Below, piece after piece: positions 1 to 9,335 of a stretch of 19,468 nt of DNA. Source of the DNA: an uncultured Porphyromonadaceae bacterium (lineage in GTDB: Bacteria > Bacteroidota > Bacteroidia > Bacteroidales > Muribaculaceae); the NCBI GenBank assembly GCA_900548875.1, contig URMA01000056.1, positions 1 through 19,468 of the forward strand, in the 5' to 3' direction. Every line of letters begins with the position of its first letter. Within the stretch, counting starts at the first letter, position 1. The notes below the pieces were generated by a model, which saw only the letters and a program-made list of their open reading frames with translations, was not told the origin of the DNA and did no database searches. A program made the position numbers and the translations under genes.

Positions 1-450
1 CGTGCATGTCAAAGACACGCACGGCCCCACCGGTCTGGACACTATCGTGTGGAACTGAATACTTGGCGATTTTTCATCGCCTCCTTCAAAAACAGAGGGA
101 GAAAGAGCAAAACCGCCCTTTCGGGACCCGATATGCCCTGTTCACAAGGATAGGGTATATCGGGGTTTATTTCCCCAAGCGGGCCTGCAAAATCGCGGTC
201 AGACTCATGGATATTTTCAGGCTTGCGAGTTGCCATTTTGCGGGTCGAGTGAGGCTGCATTTTCCCTGGCCTTTAGCTTGGCTTATTCGCACCTTTTGCA
301 GCCAAAGAAAGATGTCAAATATTTACCCCAATCGTTTGTTTGCAATGATGGATAGGCCCTTTAAATAAACATAAAAGGCATATAAGATTATTATTATTGA
401 GCGATAAATTAGCATTATATGCAATTGGATGCTATGTTTGTGCAAAATAA
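1..450. other. Left flank, no confident gene
   Basis: This stretch holds two overlapping open frames on opposite strands (6-368 on + and 42-260 on -), and I cannot tell which, if either, is coding. Neither contains a domain I recognise. It also holds two stem-loops: a 6-bp hairpin at 65-81 (GGCGAT, 5-nt loop, ATCGCC) and a 12-bp stem at 127-138/153-164 with one G-T position. The sequence turns strongly AT-rich from about 365, the usual look of a promoter region ahead of the operon that follows. It may be the trailing edge of a mobilisation or conjugation module, but nothing in the window proves that. Confidence 0.3.
127..164. repeat. Inverted repeat / stem-loop
   Basis: The arms CCCGATATGCCC (127-138) and GGGTATATCGGG (153-164) pair over 12 positions with a single G-T pair, leaving a 14-base loop. 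There is no T-run after either arm, so it is not a standard terminator. It could be a protein-binding site or part of a transfer origin. I can only show the symmetry. Confidence 0.5.
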
Positions 451-462
451 ATGGTATCTTTG
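433..462 (+). promoter_or_regulatory. Candidate Bacteroidetes -7 motifs for the defence operon
   Basis: Two matches to the Bacteroidetes -7 consensus TAnnTTTG are visible: TATGTTTG at 433-440 and TATCTTTG at 455-462. Neither has a clear TTTG about 20 bases upstream as a -33 element, so the promoter call rests on the -7 box alone. If the second box is used, transcription begins near 469, downstream of the ATG at 451. Translation would then have to start at the ATG at 484. Confidence 0.45.
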
Positions 463-483
463 AATTCAAAATACAGAAAAGGA

Positions 484-684
484 ATGGGAGCTAAACTGAA
501 TAGGATTAAAGTTGTGCTTGTTGAGAAGAATGTCTCGCAGAAAGAGCTTGCGGCCCAAATTGGTAAGAGTTTCAGTACGGTCAATGCTTACTGTGCCAAT
601 AGATTGCAACCCAATCTTGAGACTTTAGACCGGATAGCCCAAGTGCTTAATGTACCAATGCGAACTCTCGTTAAGGAGGACTAG
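484..684 (+). CDS. Small XRE/Cro-C1-type HTH regulator
   Basis: A 66-residue single-domain helix-turn-helix protein. The recognition region reads SQKELAAQIGKSFSTVNAY, with Q-K-E-L in helix 2 and S-x-S-T-V in the recognition helix, followed by the conserved L-E-T-L-D-R-I-A-Q-V-L segment typical of XRE proteins. An in-frame ATG at 451 would add 11 residues, but the -7-like motif at 455-462 lies inside that extension, so I prefer 484. The gene ends 12 bases before the SNF2 helicase gene and is probably co-transcribed with it. Small XRE proteins in this position act as control (C) proteins or autorepressors of restriction-type operons, timing expression of the toxic components. That role is inferred from position and family only. 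Confidence 0.8.
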   Translation: MGAKLNRIKVVLVEKNVSQKELAAQIGKSFSTVNAYCANRLQPNLETLDRIAQVLNVPMRTLVKED

Positions 685-696
685 TTATTTTAAACT

Positions 697-3627
697 GTGG
701 CAAAAATTAACAATATCCCAACCCTTACTGCCTATCAGCAAAAGTTTCTTGCATGGCAACTTGATCGTCGTCGCTCATCAAGTGATGAAGATAAGTTTAC
801 GAGTGTACTTGCTGAAGCTCAGGTTGATTTGAATCCGCATCAGGTGGATGCAGCGCTTTTTGCTTTCAAGTCTCCGTTGAGTATGGGAGCTGTTTTAGCT
901 GACGAAGTAGGGCTTGGAAAAACCATCGAAGCAGCGCTTGTTATCTCACAACAGTGGGCAGAGCGACATCGTCATATACTTGTCATTGCTCCGGCAACAC
1001 TGCGAAAACAGTGGAGTATGGAATTGGAGGAAAAGTTTTTTCTCCCGTCGGTCATTCTGGAATCCAAGAATTTTAATCGTATCCTTGCCGATACATATAG
1101 TAATCCTTTTGATGATAAAGAACATATTGTAATTTGCTCTTACCAGTTCGCAAAGAAACAGATACGTCACATTGAGCGTGTAAACTGGGATTTGGTAGTC
1201 CTTGACGAAGCGCATAAACTCCGTAATGTTTACAAATCAAGCAATAAGACTGCCATTGTCTTGAAGGAGGGGCTGAAAAACTACAAGAAATTGTTACTTA
1301 CGGCTACACCATTGCAGAACAATGTCCAAGAACTGTATGGTCTTATTTCTATTATAGATGATGGCTATTTTGGGGGGCTTAAGAGCTTTAATACTCGATA
1401 TGGTAAGACCGAACTTCGCAAGGAATCAACATATAAAGATTTGCGTGAGCGCATTCAGCCTATTATCCATCGCACATTGCGAAGCGACGTCCAGGAATAC
1501 GTGAAATATACCGAGCGGAAGGCTTTGGTGCAGGAATATTATCCAAGTCAGGACGAACAGACCTTGGGTAAAATGGTCAGTGAATATTTGCAACGGGACG
1601 AATGTTTTGGTATGCCTCGCAGCCAGCGGTCGCTTATCACACTGGTTCTGCACAAGCTTTTATCATCGTCAACTTTTGCCATTGCAGGTACCTTGCAAAC
1701 CATTATTGAACGCTTGGAAAATATAGTCGGGGATAATACCTCTGACGAAGCTCGCGATGCAGTGCTTGTGAACGAGCTTTCCAGCGATATGGAGGATTTT
1801 GAGGAATATGAAGACGAGTGGCTCGATGAGAACGATGAAGAATTGGACAAAGAAGAGAGAAGGCGTACATACTCGGCTGATGAGATTGAAGAAATTCGGT
1901 CAGAGATAAAATATCTGAAAGAGATTCACTCTCTTGCTCTTGGTATTGCCGAGAATACAAAGGGGGAATGTTTGCTTCAAGCCTTACAGATTGCCTTTGA
2001 GGATAAACGGAAGAATGGGCAGCCTGAGAAAGCGCTTATCTTTACAGAAAGCAATCGCACCCAGCAATATCTGAAACAACTACTTGAAGCAAATGGATAT
2101 GCTGGGCGTATAGTGCTGTTCAATGGGAGTAATACTGACCCTAAATCAAAAGAGATATATGCAGCATGGAAAGAGCGCTATGCGGGTACGTCTCGTATAA
2201 CTGGTTCGTTGACAGCGGATAAACGACAGGCTCTTGTGGATTATTTTCGGGAAGAGGCGCAGATAATGATAGCAACCGAAGCGGCAAGCGAAGGTATCAA
2301 TTTACAATTCTGTTCGCTGCTGGTAAATTTCGACTTGCCATGGAATCCACAACGAGTAGAACAGCGCATAGGCCGCTGTCATCGTTATGGGCAGAAGAAT
2401 GATGTGGTTGTGGTCAATTTCATCAATAAAGCCAATCGAGCCGACCAGCGCGTATATGAGTTGCTTGACCAGAAATATAACTTGTTCAAAGGCGTATTCG
2501 GTAGCAGCGACGAAGTACTGGGGAGTACAATGGATGGCATCGACTTCGAGCATCGTGTACTTGACATCTACCAGACTTGTCGCACCACGGAGGAAATAGA
2601 CGCTGCCTTTGACCGATTGCAGGAAGAAATGCGCCAGCAGATAGAGGAGGTACTTGACAAAACACGTACTCGACTCATCGAGAATTTTGATCGCGACGTG
2701 GTCAATAAACTCAAAGTGCGCAAGTCTGCCGATGAACAAGCTCTGAGTCAATTTTATCAACTGTTGTGGCAGCTCACTATAAGTATGCTTGGCAGCAGCA
2801 TAGACAAAATTGACAGCAAGCGATATAGCTTCACCTTGCGTCAGACTCCTGCCGACGCTGGGCAGCCATTCTCCACAGGGCCATACCGTATGGGTAAAGA
2901 TATTTCAGATGCCTATACCTACCGTGTAGGGCATCCGTTGGCGCAATATCTTCTTGCAAAGGCCAAACGGCAGGATACATCGGACACTGTCGGTATCGTA
3001 TTCGACTATACCGATTCTCCGGAAAAGATGTCTGTAATTGAAAACGAGGTTGGCAAATATGGAATTCTTGCTGTTAAAATCGTGCACTACCATTCGCCAA
3101 AGGATGATGAAGACTGTATCATTGCCACAGCCGTTGATAGCGAAGGCCGTGTCATGCCGGATGATTTCGTTGAGAAATTGATGTCAATTAGCGGCCATGT
3201 CTCAAAGGACTTTTTGCCCGTTATGGATGACACTCATTTACAGACGGAGATGGCCTTGAAGCGAAAGGCACTGAATGAAAGCATCGCTTTGCGCGACAAG
3301 CAATTTATCGATGAAGAAAGTGCCAAGATTGAACAATGGGCTGAAGATCAGACCTTCTCGCTCGAAGAGGAGCTGCGTGACGTGAAGAAACGAATAAAGG
3401 AACGTGAGCGGGAATTCCGAAAAGAGACTGACGACCATCGCCGTCGGCAGTTGCAAACGGAAATCATTAATCTTCAGCGTAACCAGCGACAAAAACGTCA
3501 AGAAATGTTTTCTCTTGAGGACGAGATAATAGTACGTCGAGATGCTCTCATCGCTGCCATCGACAGTTCGTTGGATAAAGCAGCCGAAGAGGAACATCTG
3601 TTTACCATAGCTTGGCAGGTAGTATAA
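697..3627 (+). CDS. SNF2-family helicase/translocase (defence-type)
   Basis: A 976-residue SF2 ATPase of the SNF2/RapA group, expected to move along double-stranded DNA using ATP. Visible motifs: Walker A DEVGLGKT (69-76), DEAH (170-173), TATP (202-205), a helicase C domain with ALIFTES, and motif VI QRIGR (556-560) followed by CHRYGQ. A very acidic linker rich in D and E lies near 363-390, between the two RecA lobes. A charged, probably coiled-coil segment occupies about 870-945. The start is GTG at 697, 12 bases after the regulator gene; no in-frame ATG precedes the Walker motif. The methyltransferase gene follows directly. In class 1 DISARM, a SNF2 protein (DrmD) also accompanies a methyltransferase, but the other DISARM core genes are absent here. 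Likely role: translocation or sensing of unmodified DNA within the neighbouring restriction-type complex (inference). Confidence 0.88.
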   Translation: MAKINNIPTLTAYQQKFLAWQLDRRRSSSDEDKFTSVLAEAQVDLNPHQVDAALFAFKSPLSMGAVLADEVGLGKTIEAALVISQQWAERHRHILVIAPATLRKQWSMELEEKFFLPSVILESKNFNRILADTYSNPFDDKEHIVICSYQFAKKQIRHIERVNWDLVVLDEAHKLRNVYKSSNKTAIVLKEGLKNYKKLLLTATPLQNNVQELYGLISIIDDGYFGGLKSFNTRYGKTELRKESTYKDLRERIQPIIHRTLRSDVQEYVKYTERKALVQEYYPSQDEQTLGKMVSEYLQRDECFGMPRSQRSLITLVLHKLLSSSTFAIAGTLQTIIERLENIVGDNTSDEARDAVLVNELSSDMEDFEEYEDEWLDENDEELDKEERRRTYSADEIEEIRSEIKYLKEIHSLALGIAENTKGECLLQALQIAFEDKRKNGQPEKALIFTESNRTQQYLKQLLEANGYAGRIVLFNGSNTDPKSKEIYAAWKERYAGTSRITGSLTADKRQALVDYFREEAQIMIATEAASEGINLQFCSLLVNFDLPWNPQRVEQRIGRCHRYGQKNDVVVVNFINKANRADQRVYELLDQKYNLFKGVFGSSDEVLGSTMDGIDFEHRVLDIYQTCRTTEEIDAAFDRLQEEMRQQIEEVLDKTRTRLIENFDRDVVNKLKVRKSADEQALSQFYQLLWQLTISMLGSSIDKIDSKRYSFTLRQTPADAGQPFSTGPYRMGKDISDAYTYRVGHPLAQYLLAKAKRQDTSDTVGIVFDYTDSPEKMSVIENEVGKYGILAVKIVHYHSPKDDEDCIIATAVDSEGRVMPDDFVEKLMSISGHVSKDFLPVMDDTHLQTEMALKRKALNESIALRDKQFIDEESAKIEQWAEDQTFSLEEELRDVKKRIKEREREFRKETDDHRRRQLQTEIINLQRNQRQKRQEMFSLEDEIIVRRDALIAAIDSSLDKAAEEEHLFTIAWQVV

Positions 3628-3659
3628 ACGACAAAGTAATAAAATGGAATAAAAACAAT

Positions 3660-6600
3660 ATGGCAACACAATTTGATAAGTTCATAGCTACGATGAAGAA
3701 GGTGCTGATGCTTGACCAGGCAGACCTGGATTTCGGTATCTATCGCATCATGAACAGGAAACGTGACCAAATAGAATCCTATCTCAACAATGACTTGCGC
3801 CGGCAGGTGGCCGAAGCTATCAGCGAGAATGCCTCCAATGATGCGGAAACCCTGCAAAAGGAGCTGGCAAAGTTGGTTTCTACGTTGACGGAGGCGGGCA
3901 TGAATCCCGACAATGCCCCCAAAGTCCAGGAGCTCAAGGAACGTATTGCCCGTTGCGGTAATAGTGAAGAGCTTGAAAATGAGGTGTATTCACACCTTTC
4001 TATATTCTTTGGCCGCTATTATGATGGTGGAGACTTTGTCTCTCAGCGCCGTTACAAGAAGGACGTATATGCCATACCTTACGAGGGCGAGGAGGTGAAA
4101 CTGTATTGGGCCAATGCCGACCAGTATTATATCAAGACGGCCGAGTATTTCCGCAACTACCGTTTTGCTGTCGATGGCGATAAATTCTGCGAGTTTACCC
4201 TGCGTGAGGCTACCACTGAGCAAAACAATAATGTGGCTCAGAATAATATGGAGCGTCGTTTTGCTCTTTGTAAGGAAACGCCGATCGAGGTTATCGGTGA
4301 TACGCTGCACATATACTTCACCTACGAACTGTACCCGAAGGCGACCAAGCAAAAGGCGCTTGTAGAGGCGGCTTTTGATGCAATCAAAAACGCTATCCCT
4401 GCTGAGTTTATTTCCGTTCTGGCTCCGCGTCCGACCGAAAGCGACCGCACCCGTACCCTGTTGCAGAAACATTTGAATGACTATGTGGCCCGCAACACGT
4501 TCGATTATTTCATTCATAAGGACCTTGGGGGCTTCCTTTCCCGCGAGCTCGATTTCTACATCAAGAATGAAATACTGGTTATCGACGATATCAATGCGCG
4601 CACTCCCGGCGAATTCCTGAAGCATCTCACCGTAATCAAAGCCATAAAGATGGTGGGCATGAAGCTCATTACCTTCCTGGCTTCATTGGAGAACTATCAG
4701 AAACGGCTGTGGCTGAAAAAGAAATTTGTCATAGAGTCCAACTATTGCATGACGCTCGACCGTGTGCCGGAAAGCCTCTACGCCGAGATTGCTGCCAACG
4801 ATGCACAGCGCGAGGAGTGGGTGCGTCTGTTTGCGATTGACGGGATTGAACGCGACCAGCGACACACGGCGGCCTATACCGTGCCGCTGTCGGTGGAATT
4901 CCTCAAGGAAAATCCTTTCCTCGTGCTCGATACCAAATTCTTTACGGCAGAGTTCAGGAATACTCTGCTTGCTTCTGTCGACAATATTGATGAGCAGTGC
5001 GATGGCCTGCTCATCAACTCCGAGAACTTTCAGGCATTGGAACTGTTGCAGGAGAAGTATAAAGGAACAGTTGATTGTGTATATATTGATCCTCCATATA
5101 ATTCTCCTTCTTCAGAAATTGCTTATAAAAATAGTTACAAACATTCATCGTGGCTAACCTTGATTAATGATAGACTGAATCTAGGGAAAAAGCTTCTATC
5201 ATATGAAGGAAGCCAGGTTGTAGCTATTGATAAATATGAACATGGACGTTTATATCTTCAATTATTGGAAATTTTTGAGGGTTATGATATTGTGTCTGTT
5301 GCAATTGAGCATAATAAAAAAGGGACAATGGGAGATCATTTTTCTTACAATAATGAATATGCAATTTTTACAGTGCCGTATACGAGGAAGAAGTTAAATG
5401 TTCAGATAAGAAATAAAAATGATTGGGAATGGTCTAAGTTTAGGAATTGGGGAAGTGAATCAGAAAGAACCGATGCTAGAAATTGCTTTTTCCCTATTTA
5501 TGTGAAAGATTTGCAAATTATAGGATACGGAAGCGTGTGTGATGATAATTTTCACCCGAAATCTAATGTTGAGATAAAGAATTTGTCTAAATGCTTTGAC
5601 GCCTTCGGAAATCTTAAAGACGTGAATACTGATGTTGTGGCAATATATCCTATTGATGTTCAAAATATAGAAAGGAAGTGGAGGTATGCTTTTCAGACGA
5701 TGCCTGAAATTATCAATGTTTTAAAGGTTGTGAAAATAGGAGATAGAATAGATATTGAAATGCCTAAGTATTCTGAGCAATTCAAAACCTTATGGTATGG
5801 TCCTAAATATAATGCGGGTGATTATGGGACTAAAATTTTAACATCGATGGGAATATCGAAAGACCTATTTCAATTCCCAAAATCAATTTTTACGACTAGA
5901 GATTGTGTTTATGCCGTAACAGAGAAAAATAGTTATATAATTGATTATTTCGCAGGTTCTGGTACTACAGGTCATGCAGTTATCAACCTTAACAGAAAGG
6001 ATCAAGGCAAGCGCAAGTATATTCTCTGTGAAATGGGCGAATATTTTGATACGGTAACCAAACCTCGTATTCAAAAGGTAATTTACAGCAAGGATTGGGA
6101 CGGAGGCAAACCTGTGTCACGTGAGGGCAGCAGCCATTGTTTCAAATATATGCGTTTGGAGCAGTACGAGGATACGCTCAATAACCTTACCATAGAGCCG
6201 GCAAATATCAGCAAAGATAATGTTGACTTTTATGGCGGATACATGCTTGGCTATATGCTCGACATCGAGACTCGCGATTCGCTTTTCAATATGCAGTGGT
6301 TTAGAAATCCGTGGAATATGAAGCTGCGCATCATCCGGCAGAATGAAACACGTGAAGAGAATATCGATGTAATCGAAACGTTCAACTACCTTATCGGTCT
6401 GAATGTAACGAGCATTCTCCATCCCAAGAAAGGGGTTTGCACGGTCGAGGGTGTGACCCGCCGCGGGGAACGCACACTGGTTATCTGGCGTGACTGCGAC
6501 ACGGTGGACAATGATGCGCTTAACGATTTCTTCCGTCGTATGAGCTATTCTACGCGCGACACGGAGTTCGACCGCATCTATGTGAACGGCGACAACAACC

Positions 6601-6686
6601 TGGAGAATCTGCGCACCGATGAAGAGCAATGGAAAGTGGTTCTCACTGAGCAGGAGTTTGCAAAACGCATGTTTGAGGATTGCTAA
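3660..6686 (+). CDS. Large beta-class DNA methyltransferase, type III Mod-like
   Basis: Expected to methylate the exocyclic amino group of adenine (or cytosine N4) in a short DNA site, using S-adenosylmethionine. Counted from the ATG at 3660 it has 1008 residues. Motif IV DPPYN lies at 477-481 and the AdoMet-binding motif FAGSGTTG at 764-771; catalytic motif first, then target-recognition region, then motif I, is the beta-class order of type III Mod subunits. It is much longer than typical Mod proteins, with about 460 extra N-terminal residues including a helical segment and a region containing RRYKKDVYAIPYEGEE. An in-frame ATG at 3612 overlaps the helicase gene by 16 bases and is the alternative start. 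The DNA from about 5050 to 5990 is strikingly AT-rich compared with the rest of the gene, pointing to replacement of the catalytic and recognition part. The helicase gene starts 15 bases downstream. Confidence 0.88.
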   Translation: MATQFDKFIATMKKVLMLDQADLDFGIYRIMNRKRDQIESYLNNDLRRQVAEAISENASNDAETLQKELAKLVSTLTEAGMNPDNAPKVQELKERIARCGNSEELENEVYSHLSIFFGRYYDGGDFVSQRRYKKDVYAIPYEGEEVKLYWANADQYYIKTAEYFRNYRFAVDGDKFCEFTLREATTEQNNNVAQNNMERRFALCKETPIEVIGDTLHIYFTYELYPKATKQKALVEAAFDAIKNAIPAEFISVLAPRPTESDRTRTLLQKHLNDYVARNTFDYFIHKDLGGFLSRELDFYIKNEILVIDDINARTPGEFLKHLTVIKAIKMVGMKLITFLASLENYQKRLWLKKKFVIESNYCMTLDRVPESLYAEIAANDAQREEWVRLFAIDGIERDQRHTAAYTVPLSVEFLKENPFLVLDTKFFTAEFRNTLLASVDNIDEQCDGLLINSENFQALELLQEKYKGTVDCVYIDPPYNSPSSEIAYKNSYKHSSWLTLINDRLNLGKKLLSYEGSQVVAIDKYEHGRLYLQLLEIFEGYDIVSVAIEHNKKGTMGDHFSYNNEYAIFTVPYTRKKLNVQIRNKNDWEWSKFRNWGSESERTDARNCFFPIYVKDLQIIGYGSVCDDNFHPKSNVEIKNLSKCFDAFGNLKDVNTDVVAIYPIDVQNIERKWRYAFQTMPEIINVLKVVKIGDRIDIEMPKYSEQFKTLWYGPKYNAGDYGTKILTSMGISKDLFQFPKSIFTTRDCVYAVTEKNSYIIDYFAGSGTTGHAVINLNRKDQGKRKYILCEMGEYFDTVTKPRIQKVIYSKDWDGGKPVSREGSSHCFKYMRLEQYEDTLNNLTIEPANISKDNVDFYGGYMLGYMLDIETRDSLFNMQWFRNPWNMKLRIIRQNETREENIDVIETFNYLIGLNVTSILHPKKGVCTVEGVTRRGERTLVIWRDCDTVDNDALNDFFRRMSYSTRDTEFDRIYVNGDNNLENLRTDEEQWKVVLTEQEFAKRMFEDC
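5050..5990 (+). other. AT-rich mosaic block in the methyltransferase gene
   Basis: Hand counts give 57 G+C in the 180 bases of 5281-5460 (32%), against 35 of 60 at 4741-4800 and 39 of 60 at 6421-6480. The drop begins just before the DPPY motif and ends just after FAGSGTTG. The block therefore contains the whole catalytic domain and target-recognition region, while the outer parts keep the composition of the neighbouring genes. The reading frame stays open throughout, so the exchange was in frame. Confidence 0.7.
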
Positions 6687-6701
6687 AACCGGAGAAACAC
6701 C

Positions 6702-9329
6702 ATGCCAAGAAAACAAAGACAAACAAGACAACTACAGGTTGAAGGCAAGCTGAGCAATTCGCTTGTCCTCAATCGGTATCTACTCTCGCTGTTTGGTGCT
6801 TCCAGTTTGGAAGCGCTTAGCGAACATTTGAAAGACCCCGTTCTTGAAGGTTGGGACGAAAACAATGTGTCGTACTTTCACAAAGAGCTTGTGCAGCGGT
6901 TGTTTGCAACCAGCGAGCTGACCGAGGAGATGTTGTTGGCTTATGACGAGCATATTTTCCGTCACACCAAGGCAATCAGCGAGAAACGCGAAGCTCGGAT
7001 AAGGTGGAAATATTTCCAGTATCTTAGTCTGTTATTCACGGAGATATATCTCGACAAATATTTCAGCGACAAGAAGAAATTGCTTGCCGATATTAACACA
7101 TATCTTCAATCTGGTTTCAATGCTGATCCGAAAACTTATCATGGTATGACGGATTTCACGGAAGCCGATCTTAACAAGGTGGCTTTCTGGTCGGCTACGG
7201 GTTCGGGTAAGACACTGCTCATGCATGTAAATGTGTTGCAGTATCGCCATTATGCCGGGAAATATCGTCAGAAGCCTAATCGCATCATTCTGATTACGCC
7301 TAATGAGGGCTTGACAAACCAGCACCTTGAAGAGTTCCGGAAGAGCAATATCGGAGCAGATGTGTTCAACAAGAACACCGCCAGCGGGATGTTTGCGGGT
7401 CATGACATTGATGTTCTTGAAATTACCAAACTTGGAGACACCGATGGCGACAAGACGGTGGCAGTGGGCTTTTTTGAGGGCAACAACCTGGTGTTGGTAG
7501 ATGAAGGGCATCGAGGTTCCGGCGGTGATGCATGGAAACAAAGACGCGACAAATTGTGTGAAACCGGATTCTCTTTTGAGTATAGTGCCACCTTCGGTCA
7601 GTCGATATCCGCGATCAGCAATGCTGCAAAACGTCTGGAGATGCTGCACGAGTATGGCAAGGCTACGCTTTTCGACTACAGCTATCGCTATTTTTATAAT
7701 GATGGCTATGGTAAGGACTACCAGATTCTGAACATGAACAGCAATTGGGGCAGTTCGCTTAGCGACAACCAGCTCATCATGTACCTGACGGCTTGTATGC
7801 TCAACTTCTACGAGCAACAGCGTTTGTATCGTGACAATCGGGCTGATTTACGTTCATTCCTTTTGGAGAATCCTCTTGCCGTGTTTGTAGGTGGCTCGGT
7901 GACGGTTGATAAAAGTATCGGGTCACAGGAAGTCAGCGACATTGTCTTTATTCTGAAATTCTTTCAGCAGTTCATTGCCGATAAACAGGCTTCAATCGGC
8001 AATATAGATCATCTCTTGCATGGAAGTGATGGGCTTACTGACAAGTATGGGCATCCTGTCTTTGCACGTCAGTTTGCCTATTTGCGCAACCTGCCGGAAC
8101 ATGGGGCGGAAGACATATACAATGATATGCTGGGGCTGGTGTTCCATTGCTCGGTTGCAGGAGCACATTTGCACCTTGACAACTTGAAAGGTAAGGACGG
8201 CGAGATAGGTATGCGCATCGGCAATGGCGAATACTTCGGCATCATCAATGTTGGAGACAGTGGTACGTTGGCAAAGAAATGCGAGGAAGTCGGACTTAAC
8301 GTAATGAGTAAGGAGTATACCGAAAAGTCGCTTTTTGCCAATATCAATAAGCCCGACAGTAGTCTGAATATTCTCATAGGTAGCAAGAAATTCACGGAAG
8401 GATGGTCGTCGTGGCGCGTTTCTACCATGGGCTTGCTCAACGTGGGTAAGTCGGAGGGGAGTCAGATTATCCAGTTATTTGGCCGAGGTGTACGTTTGAA
8501 AGGCTATAAATTCTCGCTGAAACGTTCCTCTGCCCTGGACGCTTCTCTTCAGCCAGAAAGTAAACCGCGTTTTATGTATAACCTTGAAACGCTCAATATT
8601 TTTGGTATTAAGGCCGATTATATGGAACAGTTCAAGCAGTTCCTCGAAGATGAAGGCCTGCCGACAAATGACTCTGATTGGGAGAAGTTTGATTTGCCTG
8701 TTTTGCCCGTTGCCAATCTCAGAGGAAAGCGGTTGAAATACCTGAAGATAAAAGAAGGCTGTGATTTCAAGAAGGATGAGAAGGTAATAATTAAAGCAGG
8801 TATGCTGAGTAATACTCCTATTACGCTTGATTATTATCCGAAAATACAAGCGATGCGCAGTGCGGGCCGCAAGAGTATTCTTGACGAGACAAATACCACT
8901 TTGCATAAAGCAATATTGACACCGGAGCATCTTGCATTCGTTGATTGGAACAGGATATACTTTGCCATAATAGACTACAAAAATGAACGTAGCTGGTATA
9001 ATCTGTGTGTGTCTTCCGAAGATATCAAGGAAATAGCCTTGGATAGCAGCTGGTACACGCTGTTTATTCCCGAACCTCAGATGTCGTTTACGGATTTTGG
9101 CAGCCAGACGGCTATGTGGCATGATATTCTTGTCGCTCTGTTAAAAGGCTATGTGGAAAAGGTGTATAACAATGCGAAAAGCCGTTGGATGAGCCGAAAT
9201 GTGGAGACTGCATACCTTGACAGCAGCCATCCTAATTTTGAAGAGGAATATCGTGTCCTTACACACAAGGAATTGTTCAAGAACGAGGATGAAGCTGGTT
9301 TCTGCAAGGCAATCAATAAACTGAAATAG
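6702..9329 (+). CDS. Type III Res-like SF2 helicase, without nuclease domain
   Basis: An 875-residue SF2 helicase of the type III restriction subunit (Res) kind. Motif I ATGSGKT is at 165-171, motif II DEGH at 267-270, SAT at 295-297, and motif VI QLFGRGVR at 591-598, preceded by FTEGWSSWR, which is characteristic of Res proteins. In classical Res subunits a PD-(D/E)xK endonuclease domain follows in the same chain. Here the frame ends in TAG at 9327-9329, and the nuclease domain continues in the same frame three bases later. The start ATG is 15 bases after the methyltransferase stop, with a purine-rich GGAGA in between. It probably uses ATP to drive translocation or long-range communication on DNA for the methyltransferase/nuclease complex. 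Family assignment is strong; the exact system name is not established. Confidence 0.87.
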   Translation: MPRKQRQTRQLQVEGKLSNSLVLNRYLLSLFGASSLEALSEHLKDPVLEGWDENNVSYFHKELVQRLFATSELTEEMLLAYDEHIFRHTKAISEKREARIRWKYFQYLSLLFTEIYLDKYFSDKKKLLADINTYLQSGFNADPKTYHGMTDFTEADLNKVAFWSATGSGKTLLMHVNVLQYRHYAGKYRQKPNRIILITPNEGLTNQHLEEFRKSNIGADVFNKNTASGMFAGHDIDVLEITKLGDTDGDKTVAVGFFEGNNLVLVDEGHRGSGGDAWKQRRDKLCETGFSFEYSATFGQSISAISNAAKRLEMLHEYGKATLFDYSYRYFYNDGYGKDYQILNMNSNWGSSLSDNQLIMYLTACMLNFYEQQRLYRDNRADLRSFLLENPLAVFVGGSVTVDKSIGSQEVSDIVFILKFFQQFIADKQASIGNIDHLLHGSDGLTDKYGHPVFARQFAYLRNLPEHGAEDIYNDMLGLVFHCSVAGAHLHLDNLKGKDGEIGMRIGNGEYFGIINVGDSGTLAKKCEEVGLNVMSKEYTEKSLFANINKPDSSLNILIGSKKFTEGWSSWRVSTMGLLNVGKSEGSQIIQLFGRGVRLKGYKFSLKRSSALDASLQPESKPRFMYNLETLNIFGIKADYMEQFKQFLEDEGLPTNDSDWEKFDLPVLPVANLRGKRLKYLKIKEGCDFKKDEKVIIKAGMLSNTPITLDYYPKIQAMRSAGRKSILDETNTTLHKAILTPEHLAFVDWNRIYFAIIDYKNERSWYNLCVSSEDIKEIALDSSWYTLFIPEPQMSFTDFGSQTAMWHDILVALLKGYVEKVYNNAKSRWMSRNVETAYLDSSHPNFEEEYRVLTHKELFKNEDEAGFCKAINKLK

Positions 9330-9335
9330 GAATTG
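9327..9335 (+). other. In-frame TAG between helicase and nuclease domains
   Basis: The helicase frame is closed by TAG at 9327-9329. The next codons are GAA and then TTG (9333-9335), and the same frame stays open to 9992. Without this one stop the two products would form a single protein of about 1096 residues with the domain order of a complete type III Res subunit. Confidence 0.8.

Noticed and set aside
3990..4625. 211-codon minus-strand frame opposite the methyltransferase
   Set aside because: Antisense to a strongly supported gene, with no domain and no promoter or ribosome site.
7032..7817. 261-codon minus-strand frame opposite the Res-like helicase
   Set aside because: It mirrors the codon pattern of the helicase gene, which contains all the expected motifs; a shadow frame.
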